From positions 8,762,089 through 8,826,088 of the forward strand of contig OX365956.1 of assembly GCA_947247005.1 (NCBI GenBank): 64,000 nucleotides of DNA, in the 5' to 3' direction. Source of the DNA: Spisula solida (lineage: Eukaryota > Mollusca > Bivalvia > Venerida > Mactridae). Below the pieces are notes generated by a model. The model searched no databases. It was not told the origin of the DNA and saw only the letters and a list, made by a program, of their open reading frames with translations. Of the stretch, positions 34,587 to 46,459 are shown piece by piece; positions within the stretch are counted from its first letter, which is position 1; each line of letters begins with the position of its first letter. Position numbers and translations under genes: made by a program.

Positions 34587-35600
34587 CAGGACTCCCTGTA
34601 GATGGTGGTAGCAGTGACCAAATAGAACAACATATGACCGCACCTAATGGTTGTTAGTGCCCAACCCAGCCACAAATGTCTGTACATTGTGGTTTTGTGT
34701 ATTCAATAGGACCAGGTAGTTGGGGTACCCACTATGAAATGTATGTATGAGTATCCAATAAGAACATGACAGTCTGTACACGTGGGTAGTAATTACCCAA
34801 TAGGACAACAAATGGTCGCACCTAGTAGTCGGTAGTTCCCAATCCGACAACTGATTTTGTACATGAAGGTTTCGAGTAGCACATATGTTATAAGTGCTCA
34901 ATAAGGCCAAGCATGTCTCCACATGGCGCACCTGAGTTGTCAATTGATGATCGGCAATATCAAACCTATTGAACCTAGTGGTTATGAGTATCCTATACGA
35001 CCAGCAATGTATGTACATGGTGGAAGTGCGTACCAAATTGCACCTATAATACATGTACATGGTGGTTTTGAGTAGCAAATAGGGCCAAGAATGTCTGTAT
35101 AATGAGGTTAAAGTCCCCACTAGGACTGGGAATGTATGTACTTCCATAAGCAGTTACGAGTACCAAATTAGAACATGGTAAGTGTGCCTACCCATTGAAA
35201 CGAGGAATTAGTGCACCTACTAGTGGTTATGAGTACCCAGTCTGACCAGCAATATCTGTATAAGTATGGTGGTTTTGAATATCAAATAGAAGTAGGAATC
35301 GTATTGACTATGCATATCAAATTAGACTAGGACTGACTGTACATGGTGGTAGTTAATACCCGATAGGACAACAGATGTCTCTATAGGCTAGTGTTTGAGT
35401 ACTAAAAAAAAATAAGAACCAATATTGCATGTAATGGTTGGTCGTATGTACCAATTAGGACTAGGTATGGATGTACCTAGTGGTTTAATAATAATTTACC
35501 CAACAGTACCAGAACTGCATATATATGGTTAGAATGTAATTTTGAATACCCATTAGGACTAGGCATGACTTGTGCGTACCCGATGGTCGTAAGTCACAAC
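34587..35600 (+). repeat. Central minisatellite of element 1, right part
   Basis: This continues the 29,870-31,348 array after the nested transposon, with the same GGTGGTTTTGAGTA, CCCAATAGGAC(C/A)A and GAATGT(A/C)TGTAC words. A 167-codon - strand frame (34,644-35,147) stays open here by chance of repeat phase; it resembles no protein. Confidence 0.75.
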
Positions 35601-36165
35601 TAGGACACCAATTCCCAAATATCACACTTTCCATTTATTATTTTGTATTTTTTTGAAATCTTAAACTGCATGTTACTACAAATTTATCACATTAATATTT
35701 TTTAGTTACAAAAAAATTATCATAGGAATGGTTTTATTGTAATCTACAGATTCCTAATACATGTATTCCCCCTTTTCGGTTTATATTTGTTTTATGTTTT
35801 ACCCCAAAAATATCACACTTTAATTAATAACATGGCTTTAATTTTTTGCCGTCTAAAACTGCACTATACTATTATATCTTTCAATTAGAGTATGTTTTTA
35901 TTATAAAAAAATAAAATAAATGCCAACGCAGTCCATAGATTCCAAAAATTCGCACATTTCATTGTTAGCGTTTTACCCCCAAAAAAACGTTTTTCACAAT
36001 AGCAGCACTCTGATTTTTTCAGTCTAGATAGGACAAGTTTATATCTACCTGTTACAGGGATTTATTTTAAAATAAAATAATAAATAAGATTGTAGTTAAC
36101 CAATTCCAAAAAATCGTACATTCCGTTTATATTTTTTGACGTTTTACCCAAAAAATTCTTAACGC
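35600..36165. repeat. Right arm of element 1: TTTTACCCCAAAA units
   Basis: Four diverged units carrying TTCCAAAAATTCGCACATTTC, GTTTATATTTTTTGACG and GTTTTACCC(C)AAAA. The left arm (29,280-29,640) has the inverse words (GGGATAAAACGTT, AAAAAGTGCAAATTTTGAGAATCGG). The same unit builds both arms of element 2. Confidence 0.7.
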
Positions 36166-36374
36166 CCCAATGGCCAATGTGCAGACTTTAGGACAATACT
36201 CCAGGGACCGTATGCTTTCAGAAAAATATAGTGACCGAAATTCCCTAGGGAGGGGGGGTCTATTGGTGGCTCATGGACTATAAATAAGCATGATATCAAA
36301 ATCGTGAATATCCAACCAGAAATAAAAGTAATACTTAATATGCGGAGCCATTTCATTCTTTACGTTTTGTACTA

Positions 36375-39196
36375 CACTTAACCGATTTAAAAACGCAACA
36401 GTGGGTTTTGATCATTTTTTAAGCAAGTTAAGGTGCTTCAATTCTCTTACAATTTTACATGTGATCGAATCAATACACGAGTGAAATATGTGCAAATTTC
36501 ATTGTGATCAAGGTTTAGATGGTCACACAACCAAACCACGAAATGTATTGATCGACAATGTCAATTTCGCAAAATTAATAATGTATTTATAAGCTGCAAC
36601 CTGCTATTAAAATCAGGCGTCTTTGCCTCATTGGTGGGAAAATAAAGTGTTGTAGGATGTTGCTCACACATCTATGAGGAAAACACGTATCAATCCAAAC
36701 GCTCAGGAGTTTCTGCTTGATGATGCACGTCTTTGCGGCCATTTGTGTCTGCCTTCAAATTTCGTTTCACGAGAAAAAAAAGGCAATGACCTCCACAGTC
36801 TCAACATAAGCTGTCATCTCAAACCCTAAACCGGAAGTGGATAATGGAATATGTCAGGATAAATAAGAAGACAGACAAAATGAAGCAATTTCAACATGGG
36901 TCAAAATAAACATTAATAAAAATGTTACGGAATGTACGAGGGGTAGACTTTCCTTCTAACTTTTTAAATAGTTATTCCAGAACAATGAAATTACCATGCA
37001 ATATAGATATATCAATTATCTAGCGTTTTAATTAATTAATTATATTGTGACGTCACAATGTTCTTGATGACGTTACTTATTGTGACCAAGGTGCAGCGCA
37101 CACCGTCGAGCGTGACGGACAATAAATAATCGCAGAGCAACCGCATTTCATCAAGATTAACGGCTAACTTGGAAAATCCTGGCGATAGCTCGAAGATGAC
37201 TTGACCAACATGTAAGGGGATTCTTTGCACTCCAAATCAGTGATCTACACATGATTTCGTTGTTTATGTGATTGTTAGGTCATGGTTCCTTCTTTATCGG
37301 GATGATGCAATCGTGTAAAGCCAACCTTTTTTTCCAGAGTTTTAAATCCAGTTACGCAACGAGACAATTTCTATTCCGTCTTACATTGCCGAGTTGGCTA
37401 TTTATGACATACCTCTGTATTAAAAGTAAAACAACCGTATACAGTGGGTCGGATATGAGTCCAGAAAGGAGCTCGGTGCTGCTCAAACGGTGACGCATGG
37501 AATGACGTCACATGACGGCCTGTGTCACGCACCCATTAGTTGAATAAAACTATGTTAGAGGTGCATTCGGTCGGAGATACGAGGGGTGTTCCATATGTAT
37601 TGTCACTGTCCCTTGCATTTTTCTATTGCAATATTTAGAAGGATTCTACGATGACTGTCTCAAAGGTGCATGTTTCTATTCTATATCTGGAAAATTACAT
37701 AGCCTTTCTTCAACAATTAAGTAATTTATTGAGATTAGAAGAGGGTATGCTCGAGTACACTGGCCTTATGTTAATTTTAAGCTAAATTTGTGTCATCTTT
37801 GCAGTAGTTGTTTAGAAAACTAATTGTCAGTATTCTTTAAACTGCAACATAAGATACGATAACTGGACCCTTATATCTCCATTAGAACTTTAAATCAAAA
37901 TGAAATTATTTGTTGTCTACGAGTAAGACGGTCAAAACAAGGGAGATCACTCTATTTTATACCAAATGATGCTTGTTGTTACACGCACCGATAATATCAT
38001 ATCAATTGTACTTTGATCGCAAATTCTTCCCAAAAAGCAATGTTGATGGCCAATGGCTTACATACCTGTATGATATGTCAAATTCCAATCAATTAAACTA
38101 ATCGAAATCGAAAATGTTCATTGAAAAGTAGCATGCTTTTTTGACTAATTTTGACACTTATTTTCGCGACTTTGAAATGCTCTTATTTTGTTAAAAATGG
38201 CAATCAGTACAGCAAATCATGTTTTTATTGAAGGCATTTACAATATTTACGGTATGATAGTTGTGGAATAAGAATATTTCCCGAAAGGAAGTTTTAATCG
38301 ACAGTTATTCGAACAAAGTCGCAGTGTCTATTACTAGTCCTTTGAACAGAAACAACATTCCGGTAATTAAATTTTATTGATTTTTTCACGAAATATCGCG
38401 GAAATCTTGATGGTTCTAGAAATGTATAAAGATTTAAAGATATCAACGATTTTTTTTATTTGTGACCCAAGTGACAATACATATGGAACACCCCTCGTAT
38501 CTTACACTGAATAATGCTAATTTGCTTTTGAGCCTTGCTGACAAAACAAAATTGCTAGATGATAAGTCCACGAATATATTGATCACCCTTCGTATATTTT
38601 AGCGAAATTACTCAATAGTACGCATCATTACCTTAAAATTGTAGGTATAACAGAACATAGTTTTCACCGGAAGTGGCGTCTTTAAAAAACATTCGTTTGG
38701 TGCCATCATGTTTACGCGCTTGTATCGACAGCATTACTGACGCAGACAATCGTAGGCGTTAATTGCCTCTTGAAAACACTGTGCAAGTCTAAATATAGTC
38801 GACAGACGACAGTTCATCTACTTTGCTATGTTAAACGTCACATCACTGTTTAAAGCAAGTCGATGGCGACAGGATGTTATGTATCCTAAAAGCGAGGCAC
38901 CGTAAACAACGCACTTCAAAATTTAATTTTATGTATTTTGGTTGGGGTATCGCTTTTTTAATAAATTGTCTGTCAAATCGTCACGCCCAGTGGTTTAAAT
39001 CACGCGTCACGTGTAAATAATGAAAATAACGCCACTATGACGTAATGGGCTAAATTGAAATATTTTTCGTAGAAAATCGTACCAGGCATAAGACTAGCGT
39101 CCCATTCATTGGTTTATACTCCAATTAAATTTAAATAATAATAAATACAAAAAATACCGACCCCCAAAATTGTTGCGTTTCTAAATCGGTTAAGTG
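36375..39196. mobile_element. TA-flanked inverted-repeat DNA element, 2.8 kb
   Basis: The ends are CACTTAACCGATTTAAAAAC and its inverse, matching over about 27 bp with one or two differences. TA dinucleotides at 36,373-36,374 and 39,197-39,198 fit a TA target duplication as made by Tc1/mariner-type transposases. A 918-bp MITE is nested inside, so the element itself is about 1.9 kb. A 64-codon - strand frame (37,036-37,230) is the longest inside; it is unrecognised. Non-autonomous or decayed. Confidence 0.7.
37580..38497. mobile_element. Mariner-like MITE, 918 bp, nested
   Basis: Terminal inverted repeats CGAGGGGTGTTCCATATGTA, extending to 27 bp (through TTGTCAC) without mismatch, are flanked by TA at 37,578-37,579 and 38,498-38,499. 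TACGAGGGGTGTTC-type ends are characteristic of mariner elements (family knowledge). The interior has no transposase frame, so mobility would depend on a transposase made elsewhere. Confidence 0.85.
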
Positions 39197-39198
39197 TA

Positions 39199-42100
39199 AT
39201 AGTAGGGGTGCCGTTCTACCGGAATTACAAAATTAATGTGAATGTATACTTACTTGTTACTTGTATATTGAAGAACATTTGCATTCTACTTAAAAAGTAC
39301 TATAATTTAAGGAACTATTGGGGAAGTCCGTCCATTTGAGGCTTGTAATAAATTCAGAATAAATTGTGTGTACTATTTCATGATATTGAGTGAAAAGTTA
39401 ATAAAAATGCCATAGTCTATTCTACATTGTACCTGGGGCGAATAACACCAGCTTATACAAAGCTTCGTTTATGAGAAATTAATATAATGAGAAAAGTTAT
39501 AATTTCTTTAAATTGTTATCAACATCTAACAATTTGCAATGAATTACATATTGGAACCATTTTAATTTAGCATTTAATACACCTCATATTGCCACATTTG
39601 AAATACGTTTATTTTTTGATAAACATAATTATACTTTTGATGATGTATTTTTAGATCTTAGTAATATGCAACACAAACCTTGATTTTAACATGTTTTATC
39701 AATGTCAATCATTTGGAGTAAAACACTCTTAGTAATATGCAACACAAACCTTGATTTTAACATGTTTTATCAATGTCAATCATTTGGAGTAAAACACTCG
39801 ATGACATATGATGTCAGCTTCATCACTGATTAGTACCCCACTGTGATCTTGGTGGCTTATCTTGATATGGGACAAATATACACTAAATCTTCTCCCAGCA
39901 TAGGGGATCTATGTTGTTTATTGTCTATCATTATGTAATTATGCAACACAATACTGGCCTAGGTGTTGCTATGTGTTTGATTTTTATTACCTTATCTTCA
40001 AAATATGTTCTGCCCCTTTTGTAGTCCATCCCTTTACTCGAAATATAAATGTGCACCTTTTGAATTAAAATATTGATACACATAATATAAAAAAACATAA
40101 AAACATGTTTCGGTGAATTCAGTTTTAATATTCTGATATTTAAAACAACAAAATGTATACATGCACTGAAGTTAATTTTCCATGCAGTAGTACATTGTAC
40201 AAGATATTAGACCGTGGGCCAGAGGGGGTTTTCCTACCCACAGGGGGAATTTCGTGGACCATATTTTTTGAAACCCCAAGGTGTAGCGAACATTTTGGCA
40301 TAAATTGTGCAACTGGCGGGTGGGGCTTTTCTCCGTTACCACGGTTTAAAATACGTTACCCACAAACTATATAAAACATTGTTATTCTTAAAGATAAATT
40401 GTACCATAATGCTATTTTAAATTCCAAGTTTGCATATGTTATTCAAGAGTGCAAACTAGTAGCTGCAAACTGATAGAATTTCAATGCCAAAATGCAATGT
40501 TAAAGAAGATAAATATGGGAAAACATACGTTACCCTAAAAAATCAAAAGGTTTTGGGCATAACGTTTTTTATTGCAAATTTAGGTGACCACGCACTCGTA
40601 TGATGAAGTTACCATTACGGAGTTCAACATTCAACCTAAAAATGAAGTATAGATTGCCAGTATAGGTTAAAAGACAGATGTTTGGTAGCGATTCTTAAAA
40701 TGTCACCCATTATCCAAAACATGACAGTTTTTTTAGTGTTTTTTTCATTCCTTCAATAATTTCAAATATTCAAATTGCATCATACACTTTTCAGTTACAT
40801 ATAATACCACTTTATATATTTATAATGGTGTATATTATATATATTAACAAGTCTCATACTTGTAAGATATGTTAAGGCAATACTACATTGCACTTTACAT
40901 TACCAAACATAATAAAAATTTAAGTTCATGCCGTCAGTGTCTTAAAACGTACTTAAAACAATTAAACATAAAACAATTGACCTTTCTGCCGATTTTGATT
41001 GACAGGTGTCGTTGGCCAATCAGATTGCAGCATTTGGGCAACGATTTATCGCTTCCATCTTGTTAGACAACCTGGACATTAGACAAGCTAAAATCAATGT
41101 AAATTGTGCAATATTCAATTAAACGTTATTTCATTAATATTTACCACATTTTTAAAGTTCTGGTATAATTAAAAACTAGAGAACTTAAACTTTATTTGGT
41201 AGCAATGTCATGAAAGTGAATTAATTTAATCGATAAGGCCTCAGAAGTAGTAGCTATATATGTATATTTTGTCTCAAATATAGTCTGATTTAAAAGTTTA
41301 ATATATCATTGATATTTACATCAATATAATTCGAAATAATTACATGTTGTGAAACTAGAAAGCTTCGTCTTTAATTTGATATGAATGTTTTAAAAAATAT
41401 ATACTTTAAACCATAGACTCGTGATTTTATTTTATTATTTGATTTAGAATAAGGACATATAACCCCCAAATAACGAGAATGTGTGTACTTCCCATTAAAA
41501 TGATTGTGAAGTGTTTTAATGATATTGAACATTATGTTGTTTTGGTTTATGTAATAGTTAAAGCGCTTTTCAGTTGATATCCGTGTGGTGCTAATTGCAT
41601 TCAATCTCCAAAGCTTATAAATTTTTTTTAAATATATTATGTACTGTATGGTCCGGACAGCTATTGTAAATCATGATAGATCGATACATGTACAAATTTA
41701 TTTCCAAGTATTTATAGGTCAGAGACCTGTCGAATATATACACATTACTACAAAACATTTATAGCAATTATGTATAAAACTAACTGACCCCATACTGTTC
41801 CCCTGTCCTGACGGAAACCGCTATGTGTCACATTGATTATTGACAATAAACAAGACACCGCGGTATATCACTAGACCCCGACTGATGTCCGAGATACGAA
41901 TCTAAACGAGATCATCAAAGTATAATTCATTATAACACATTGGAATGTTAACTTACTTATAATCTAGGGCTTATTTATTTTTTGTATAATGGTGCATAAA
42001 AAATATGTGTAGCCCACATTATTGCACTTGATCCGACAGTTTTAACGTTATGTTAGAAAACGATATTTATTTACTTGATAACGCGTGATTGTACATTAGA

Positions 42101-42951
42101 AATTTGTTGATATTCTGACTGTCAATGACAAACCATGTATTACGTAGCGATGTGGGATTTGAAAGATTCACATTCATCTATGTTAACGTAGCACTAATTT
42201 TTTTGCGGAAGTTGCAATCAAATACAGACTCAGTCGTAAGTAATCAACAAAATGTATGTCCCCGCTATAAGCGGTAGATCACACGGAAGACATCAATAAA
42301 AACACGACGCAGAAAGTCAGGAGGTCTTGTAACTTTACTTTAATAAATAATATTTTACGCACATTTGAATTCGATTATTTATTAAACACACGATCATACG
42401 AACGTATACGGAAAATGAAATGCTATAGTGTATGGAAGATTCCATTATACTGTGTATATTTAAATACATGTATATGCATTAACATTGAATGATTTCTTTG
42501 TTACAATAAAGGGTGTATCTTTCAAGCCAGGTCATTCCCGATTTGCGCAAAAACTATACATAAATAGCTATTTAGATAAAAAGAAACATTCTGATTGAGC
42601 GGCAAAATTACGCTTGTGAGTGTCTGCTTGGCTCCGATTTAGTAACTGTTTACGTAAAATTTTTCGATTAAAAACCATCGATTTGATCAAGTTTTAAGTA
42701 GGCACATAATTATGTTTCACAAAATTTTCAAAACATTGGCTTAAAGCGAAATATTTAACGGAATTGTATCAAGAGCATCACACGACATCTCCGTATTAGA
42801 CGCCATTTTAATGAAAGCTTGTCTTGTGTAGCAACAACGAATACCCGTAACTATAGGGGGCGTGGCTACGAAGCGTCTGCAGAAAGGTCAATTATAACGA
42901 TTTAATCCTACTCAAAAATTATTATAGGTTTGCAGTTCAAACTGTATATTT
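39199..42951. other. Largely featureless; 71-bp tandem duplication at 39,657-39,799
   Basis: Only one structure stands out. The 71 bp starting CTTAGTAATATGCAACAC at 39,657 is repeated exactly from 39,728 to about 39,799. Frames such as 40,153-40,374 and 41,371-41,604 are short and unrecognised. I see no exon that can be supported in these 3.7 kb. Confidence 0.45.
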
Positions 42952-43233
42952 ATGCTAAGGTCACATTTGCCCTACGAGCTCCTAACGACCTCCGTACGAG
43001 AATTTTGACAAACTCGGACGGCGTTCGCACGGAGCACGTACCGAAGACTCGTACGAATTTTCGAAACTCATACGGATATCGTACGGATATCGTACTAGTG
43101 CATCTCTAGAGGTCGTTCGTGGTCGTTCGTGGTCCTTACAAACATACAAAAACCGTAAGGATTTCAAAAATTGTGAACTCATACTAGTTGATAAATTTGT
43201 ACGGATATCGTACGAGCTTTGTGACTGTAGCAT
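42952..43233. mobile_element. CGTACGGATATCGTACG-rich MITE, 282 bp
   Basis: The ends ATGCTAAGGTCACA and its approximate inverse (TGTGACTGTAGCAT) bracket a GC-richer core. The core is full of self-complementary words: CGTACGGATATCGTACG twice, ACTCGTACGAATTT, and a GGTCGTTCGT direct doublet. It could form an extensive hairpin. No coding content. Confidence 0.6.
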
Positions 43234-43809
43234 TAACTAAACAACCTGTAAACTATAATGTGAATATATTTAAATAGAAGCAAAAGGTAATAAGGTGAAC
43301 TTGTATCCAAATAAACAGTTAATAGATATATATCAGAGACATTTAGTGTGTCAGCATTTATAAGAAATCAGAAACCACTTATTACAACAAATCAGCAGCA
43401 AAAACATTCACAAAAAGTACTGACATTGGAACTCAAACCTAAGGGCACGCGGCTAGATATAGCTCGGACATGAGCCTTATGGTTAATCTGTTTCCTATAC
43501 ATGATGAACATTAGTGCATGTATAAACATTATCCTTGAACATGGGACACCTGATATGTCATTTGGGGTCAGCATGTAAATATATGCAACAATGTCTTGTC
43601 AAATGATGAAATTTTCGACGTAAGTCCGCAAAAAACAGGAAATAACAACATATGTAAAATGATGACGTCATTTCCTGTTATAAAGCAAAACATATTAATA
43701 AGTACCTATTTTAGAAGTAGAGATCACTCTCACAAAAAATTCAAATTCATTAAAAATTAAATAAGTTATAAGGGTTTTAGGCAGGTCCCCGTTTTTTTAG
43801 GACACCCTG
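43234..43809. other. No feature seen
   Basis: AT-rich sequence without supported features. Confidence 0.35.
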
Positions 43810-43918
43810 TAGTTCACATCACCGAGGGCCCTATGTCATTAAATGGACTGGCTAGTCAGCCCAAGTTGTGTATATGCACCGAAGCATAATGGCATTGGGC
43901 CCGAAGTGATGTGAACTA
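43810..43918. mobile_element. Tiny inverted-repeat element, 109 bp
   Basis: TAGTTCACATCAC, three unmatched bases and GGGCCC at the left (43,810-43,831) are mirrored at the right end (43,897-43,918). Short length with paired ends suggests a mini-MITE or cruciform-forming repeat. Confidence 0.5.
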
Positions 43919-44369
43919 TTTCTTATATTATACAGAACATTCAATATCGACATTATATTTTTACTGGGGGAACCCCAGTATTCGTATTATATACCATCTC
44001 AGAAATCACTACGATTTTAACGATGTAATTTCTCCACAACCAATACATCCAAGCAAGAAAATAGTTCCAGCAAATCTAAACCAATGTCGTCATTTTCAAA
44101 CTTTTAAAGAAAATGTGTTTAATATACTAATTATATTAATTTTCATTTTGTTTGTATCGTGTGAACTGTTTGAAAGTTTTTGTCGTTGACTTAATGTATT
44201 TGTGCGAATATATTCCTACGCGCTGTAAAATGACTAATAAAAAGTAAAGTAAAAAGTAACCCGTTGAGCAGACGAACTTTACATAATCCATGGTTTTAAC
44301 ATTCATATAACAGTTAAGCTAGAAACTCCTAACCCCAGCGTATGCTTGTTTTGTCACTATTTACAATAT
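43919..44369. other. Unrecognised open frame with downstream AATAAA
   Basis: A + strand frame (43,911-44,189) runs to TGA, and ACTAATAAAAAGTAAAG follows about 45 bp later. The peptide ends in a hydrophobic stretch (FNILIILIFILFVSCELF). It could be the 3' end of a transposon gene, but I recognise no domain and no start, so I make no call. Confidence 0.2.
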
Positions 44370-44860
44370 TTTGGATTTGTTGATAGCATTGATCCGCGTT
44401 TCATCCATTCATTTACCAGAGATCTTCAGTTAAATAGTTTGAGTCTACCGTTAGAACAACCCTTTTCCCTGCGTTGTTACATAAATATTTTCCCGCCGAA
44501 AACCGAGACCATATCAGTAATGTGTGTTTCGTCCCCATCTTTTTCGATCGCGCTATTCGTACTCTATCCAGTTCGTATGCAGGTAGAGTTATGGAATAAG
44601 AAATCAGTTAGTTACTAGCTTTATCATTTTCTTGCGCCTTGTTAATAGTATTGATCGACGTTTGAATCATTAAGTTACCACAGATCATCAGCAAAATAGT
44701 TTGCGTCTGTCATTAGGACAATTTTCCCACCGAAAGTCAGGACCATACCACGTATTTACGTTTCGACCCCTGTTTTATTAGTTCTCGATAATCACACACT
44801 GTCCGGTTGTTTTATAATTTATATTTGCAACTGAAGAGTTTTGGAATTATGACTTTGTGT
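44370..44860 (+). repeat. Diverged tandem duplication, about 260 bp period
   Basis: TTGTTGATAGCATTGATC-CGCGTTT near 44,377 and TTGTTAATAGTATTGATCGACGTTT near 44,639 begin two copies. Both continue through TTACCA(G/C)AGATC(T/A)TCAG, AAATAGTTTG(A/C)GTCT and TTCCC(G/A)CCGAAA. Divergence is moderate, with indels. The 90-codon frame in copy 1 is not kept in copy 2. Confidence 0.6.
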
Positions 44861-45851
44861 AGTTTTTAGACGCTGGACTTTTTATTTTACTAGGCCCATT
44901 CATTCACTATCCTATATATTTATTATTCCCTTTTGGTTTACTACCATCAGAATAATTCGCGCGAAAACGGTTTAACAAAATTTAATGTTTTTATTCTATT
45001 CATTACGCGAGTCTGACATGCAATATGGTAAGTGTTGATGTCCACGGGCACATTCGATGTTTGATAATTCATTTAACGAGCATCTCTTAAAATGTCTCTG
45101 ACCCGTGCCGATATATCATTTTGCACCGAGATGGTACCGATATGGTTTATACACCGTGGTATTCACAAAAAAAAACCAGAAATGTGAAAAATATATTTTA
45201 GGATGTTTATTCTAAACGTACATAAACTCGTAGCAAATGTTCTAACCAAGAAAATGAATATCCACATGACATATTTCGGTGTAATAATAAAAAAATAACA
45301 GCAGTTTTTGGGAGGCGTTAGCCTCTCAATACATCATTGTCCATTTCTTAATGCAACCTGAACCGCCTTTCTAAGGCTGCTACGTGAATCCGCATTCAAG
45401 TCGATCCAGAAACTGTCAACATTCCTAATACTGCTACATATGTGTCTCCAAACTGATTCAATTCAAACAGCAATATTTGTTTATTCTTAAATCAACAATT
45501 ATTGTGAAACTGTTCGTTAAATCGATATTTTTGCAGATAATCACTCCTCCGGAGCGATATCGAAATTGTTTCATAATATGAAAATGACGTGTTCATCAAA
45601 TGTCCCGGCTGTATAGCTATTTTTAGAAACTTCAGACCAAGGTCACGTGATGGTTTTATCAATGAATCGTATATCGTCTGCAAAGTCCTGTTATGCAATC
45701 ATATGGTGTGGCTACACTAGCCGCTTTCTATAGATGTCTCACGCTGTAAGGGAAATGATTACAAGACGGTTCTGTAGAATCTGATAAATAGGCGCGTAGT
45801 ATTATGTTAAAGCCACTTTTGATATACGCATTCAATACACGTACTACATAT
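44861..45851. other. No feature seen
   Basis: AT-rich; nothing supported. Confidence 0.35.
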
Positions 45852-46459
45852 GAGCCAGTCTCCAGGAAAACCTGCTATTTTGACAAAAATATTGACTTAA
45901 AGATTTTCCATAGTATTACAGGATAATGTTAAATAAGCAAATTGCAAAAGAAATTATGTTAATATTTTGTGTTTTAAGGAAGTTACAGCTGTTTTTGTAG
46001 AGTCCCTAATCGGAGTTTTTTGTGTGACGTCACAAACGTCATTCAAACGTTATTCGGCGTAACTGAAATAAGTATTTCATTATTACACGATTTGATCAAT
46101 TCTTGACAAAACTGTTCAAAATAGTACGGAATTCTATAAGTATGTTTCACTTTACAAAATATATATCAAAATCGAAATTGTTTCCATTCAGAGAAAGGCT
46201 ACTTCTGTTTTAAACAACTACATCCTCGTTTTTCTCAATCGGAGTACTTTTCTGAAATTGGTCACCATAGCAACGAAGTATGTGTTTTCGACATAATTCA
46301 TTGGAACATTTTAAGCTAAGGTATAGTACTATATGGGTCAATTACTTAAAATAGAATCAATAGATATGTATTTTTCCTTATTTTAAAGCTTTATCAATAT
46401 CTTGTTTCATATAGTAATTACATAATGTCATTATAGCAGGTTTTCCTGGAGACTGGCTC
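45852..46459. mobile_element. MITE family G, copy 1 (608 bp, ATAT duplication)
   Basis: The terminal inverted repeats start GAGCCAGTCTCCAGGAAAAC and extend to about 26 bp (CTGCTA). The flanking 4 bp are ATAT on both sides (45,848-45,851; 46,460-46,463). A second copy at 60,323-60,931 shares the ends and the interior landmarks GAAGTTACAGCTGTTTT, TTTTCTCAATC(G/A)G and GGTCACCATAGCAACGAAGTA. It lies about 1.7 kb upstream of the protease-like gene's TATA box. Confidence 0.85.

Larger units (their letters stand above)
29216..36278. mobile_element. Foldback-like element 1, 7.1 kb (3.8 kb without nested insertion)
   Basis: The termini are inverted copies of about 110 bp. Left is 29,216-29,330, starting GTCCATGGGCC, with CTATATTTTTCTGAAAGC inside. 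Right is 36,165-36,278, ending GGCTCATGGAC. Arm sequences follow: left 29,280-29,640, right 35,600-36,165. They contain mirror-image copies of a unit with AATTCGCACTTT, CCGTTTATATTTTTTGACG and TTTTACCCCAAAA. The centre (29,870-31,348 and 34,587-35,600) is a degenerate minisatellite. It is interrupted by a 3.24 kb element. Arms built of repeats around a central domain recall Foldback, TU and FARE-type elements. No transposase and no clear target duplication were seen. Confidence 0.7.

Noticed and set aside
34644..35147. 167-codon - strand open frame
   Set aside because: Lies wholly within the degenerate minisatellite of foldback element 1; the frame follows the repeat phase and resembles no protein.
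29190..36375. ATTTCCTTTACGTTTGAC / ATTTCATTCTTTACGTTTTG as a target duplication of foldback element 1
   Set aside because: The right copy is about 70 bp away from the element's end and has an indel, so adjacency is not met.
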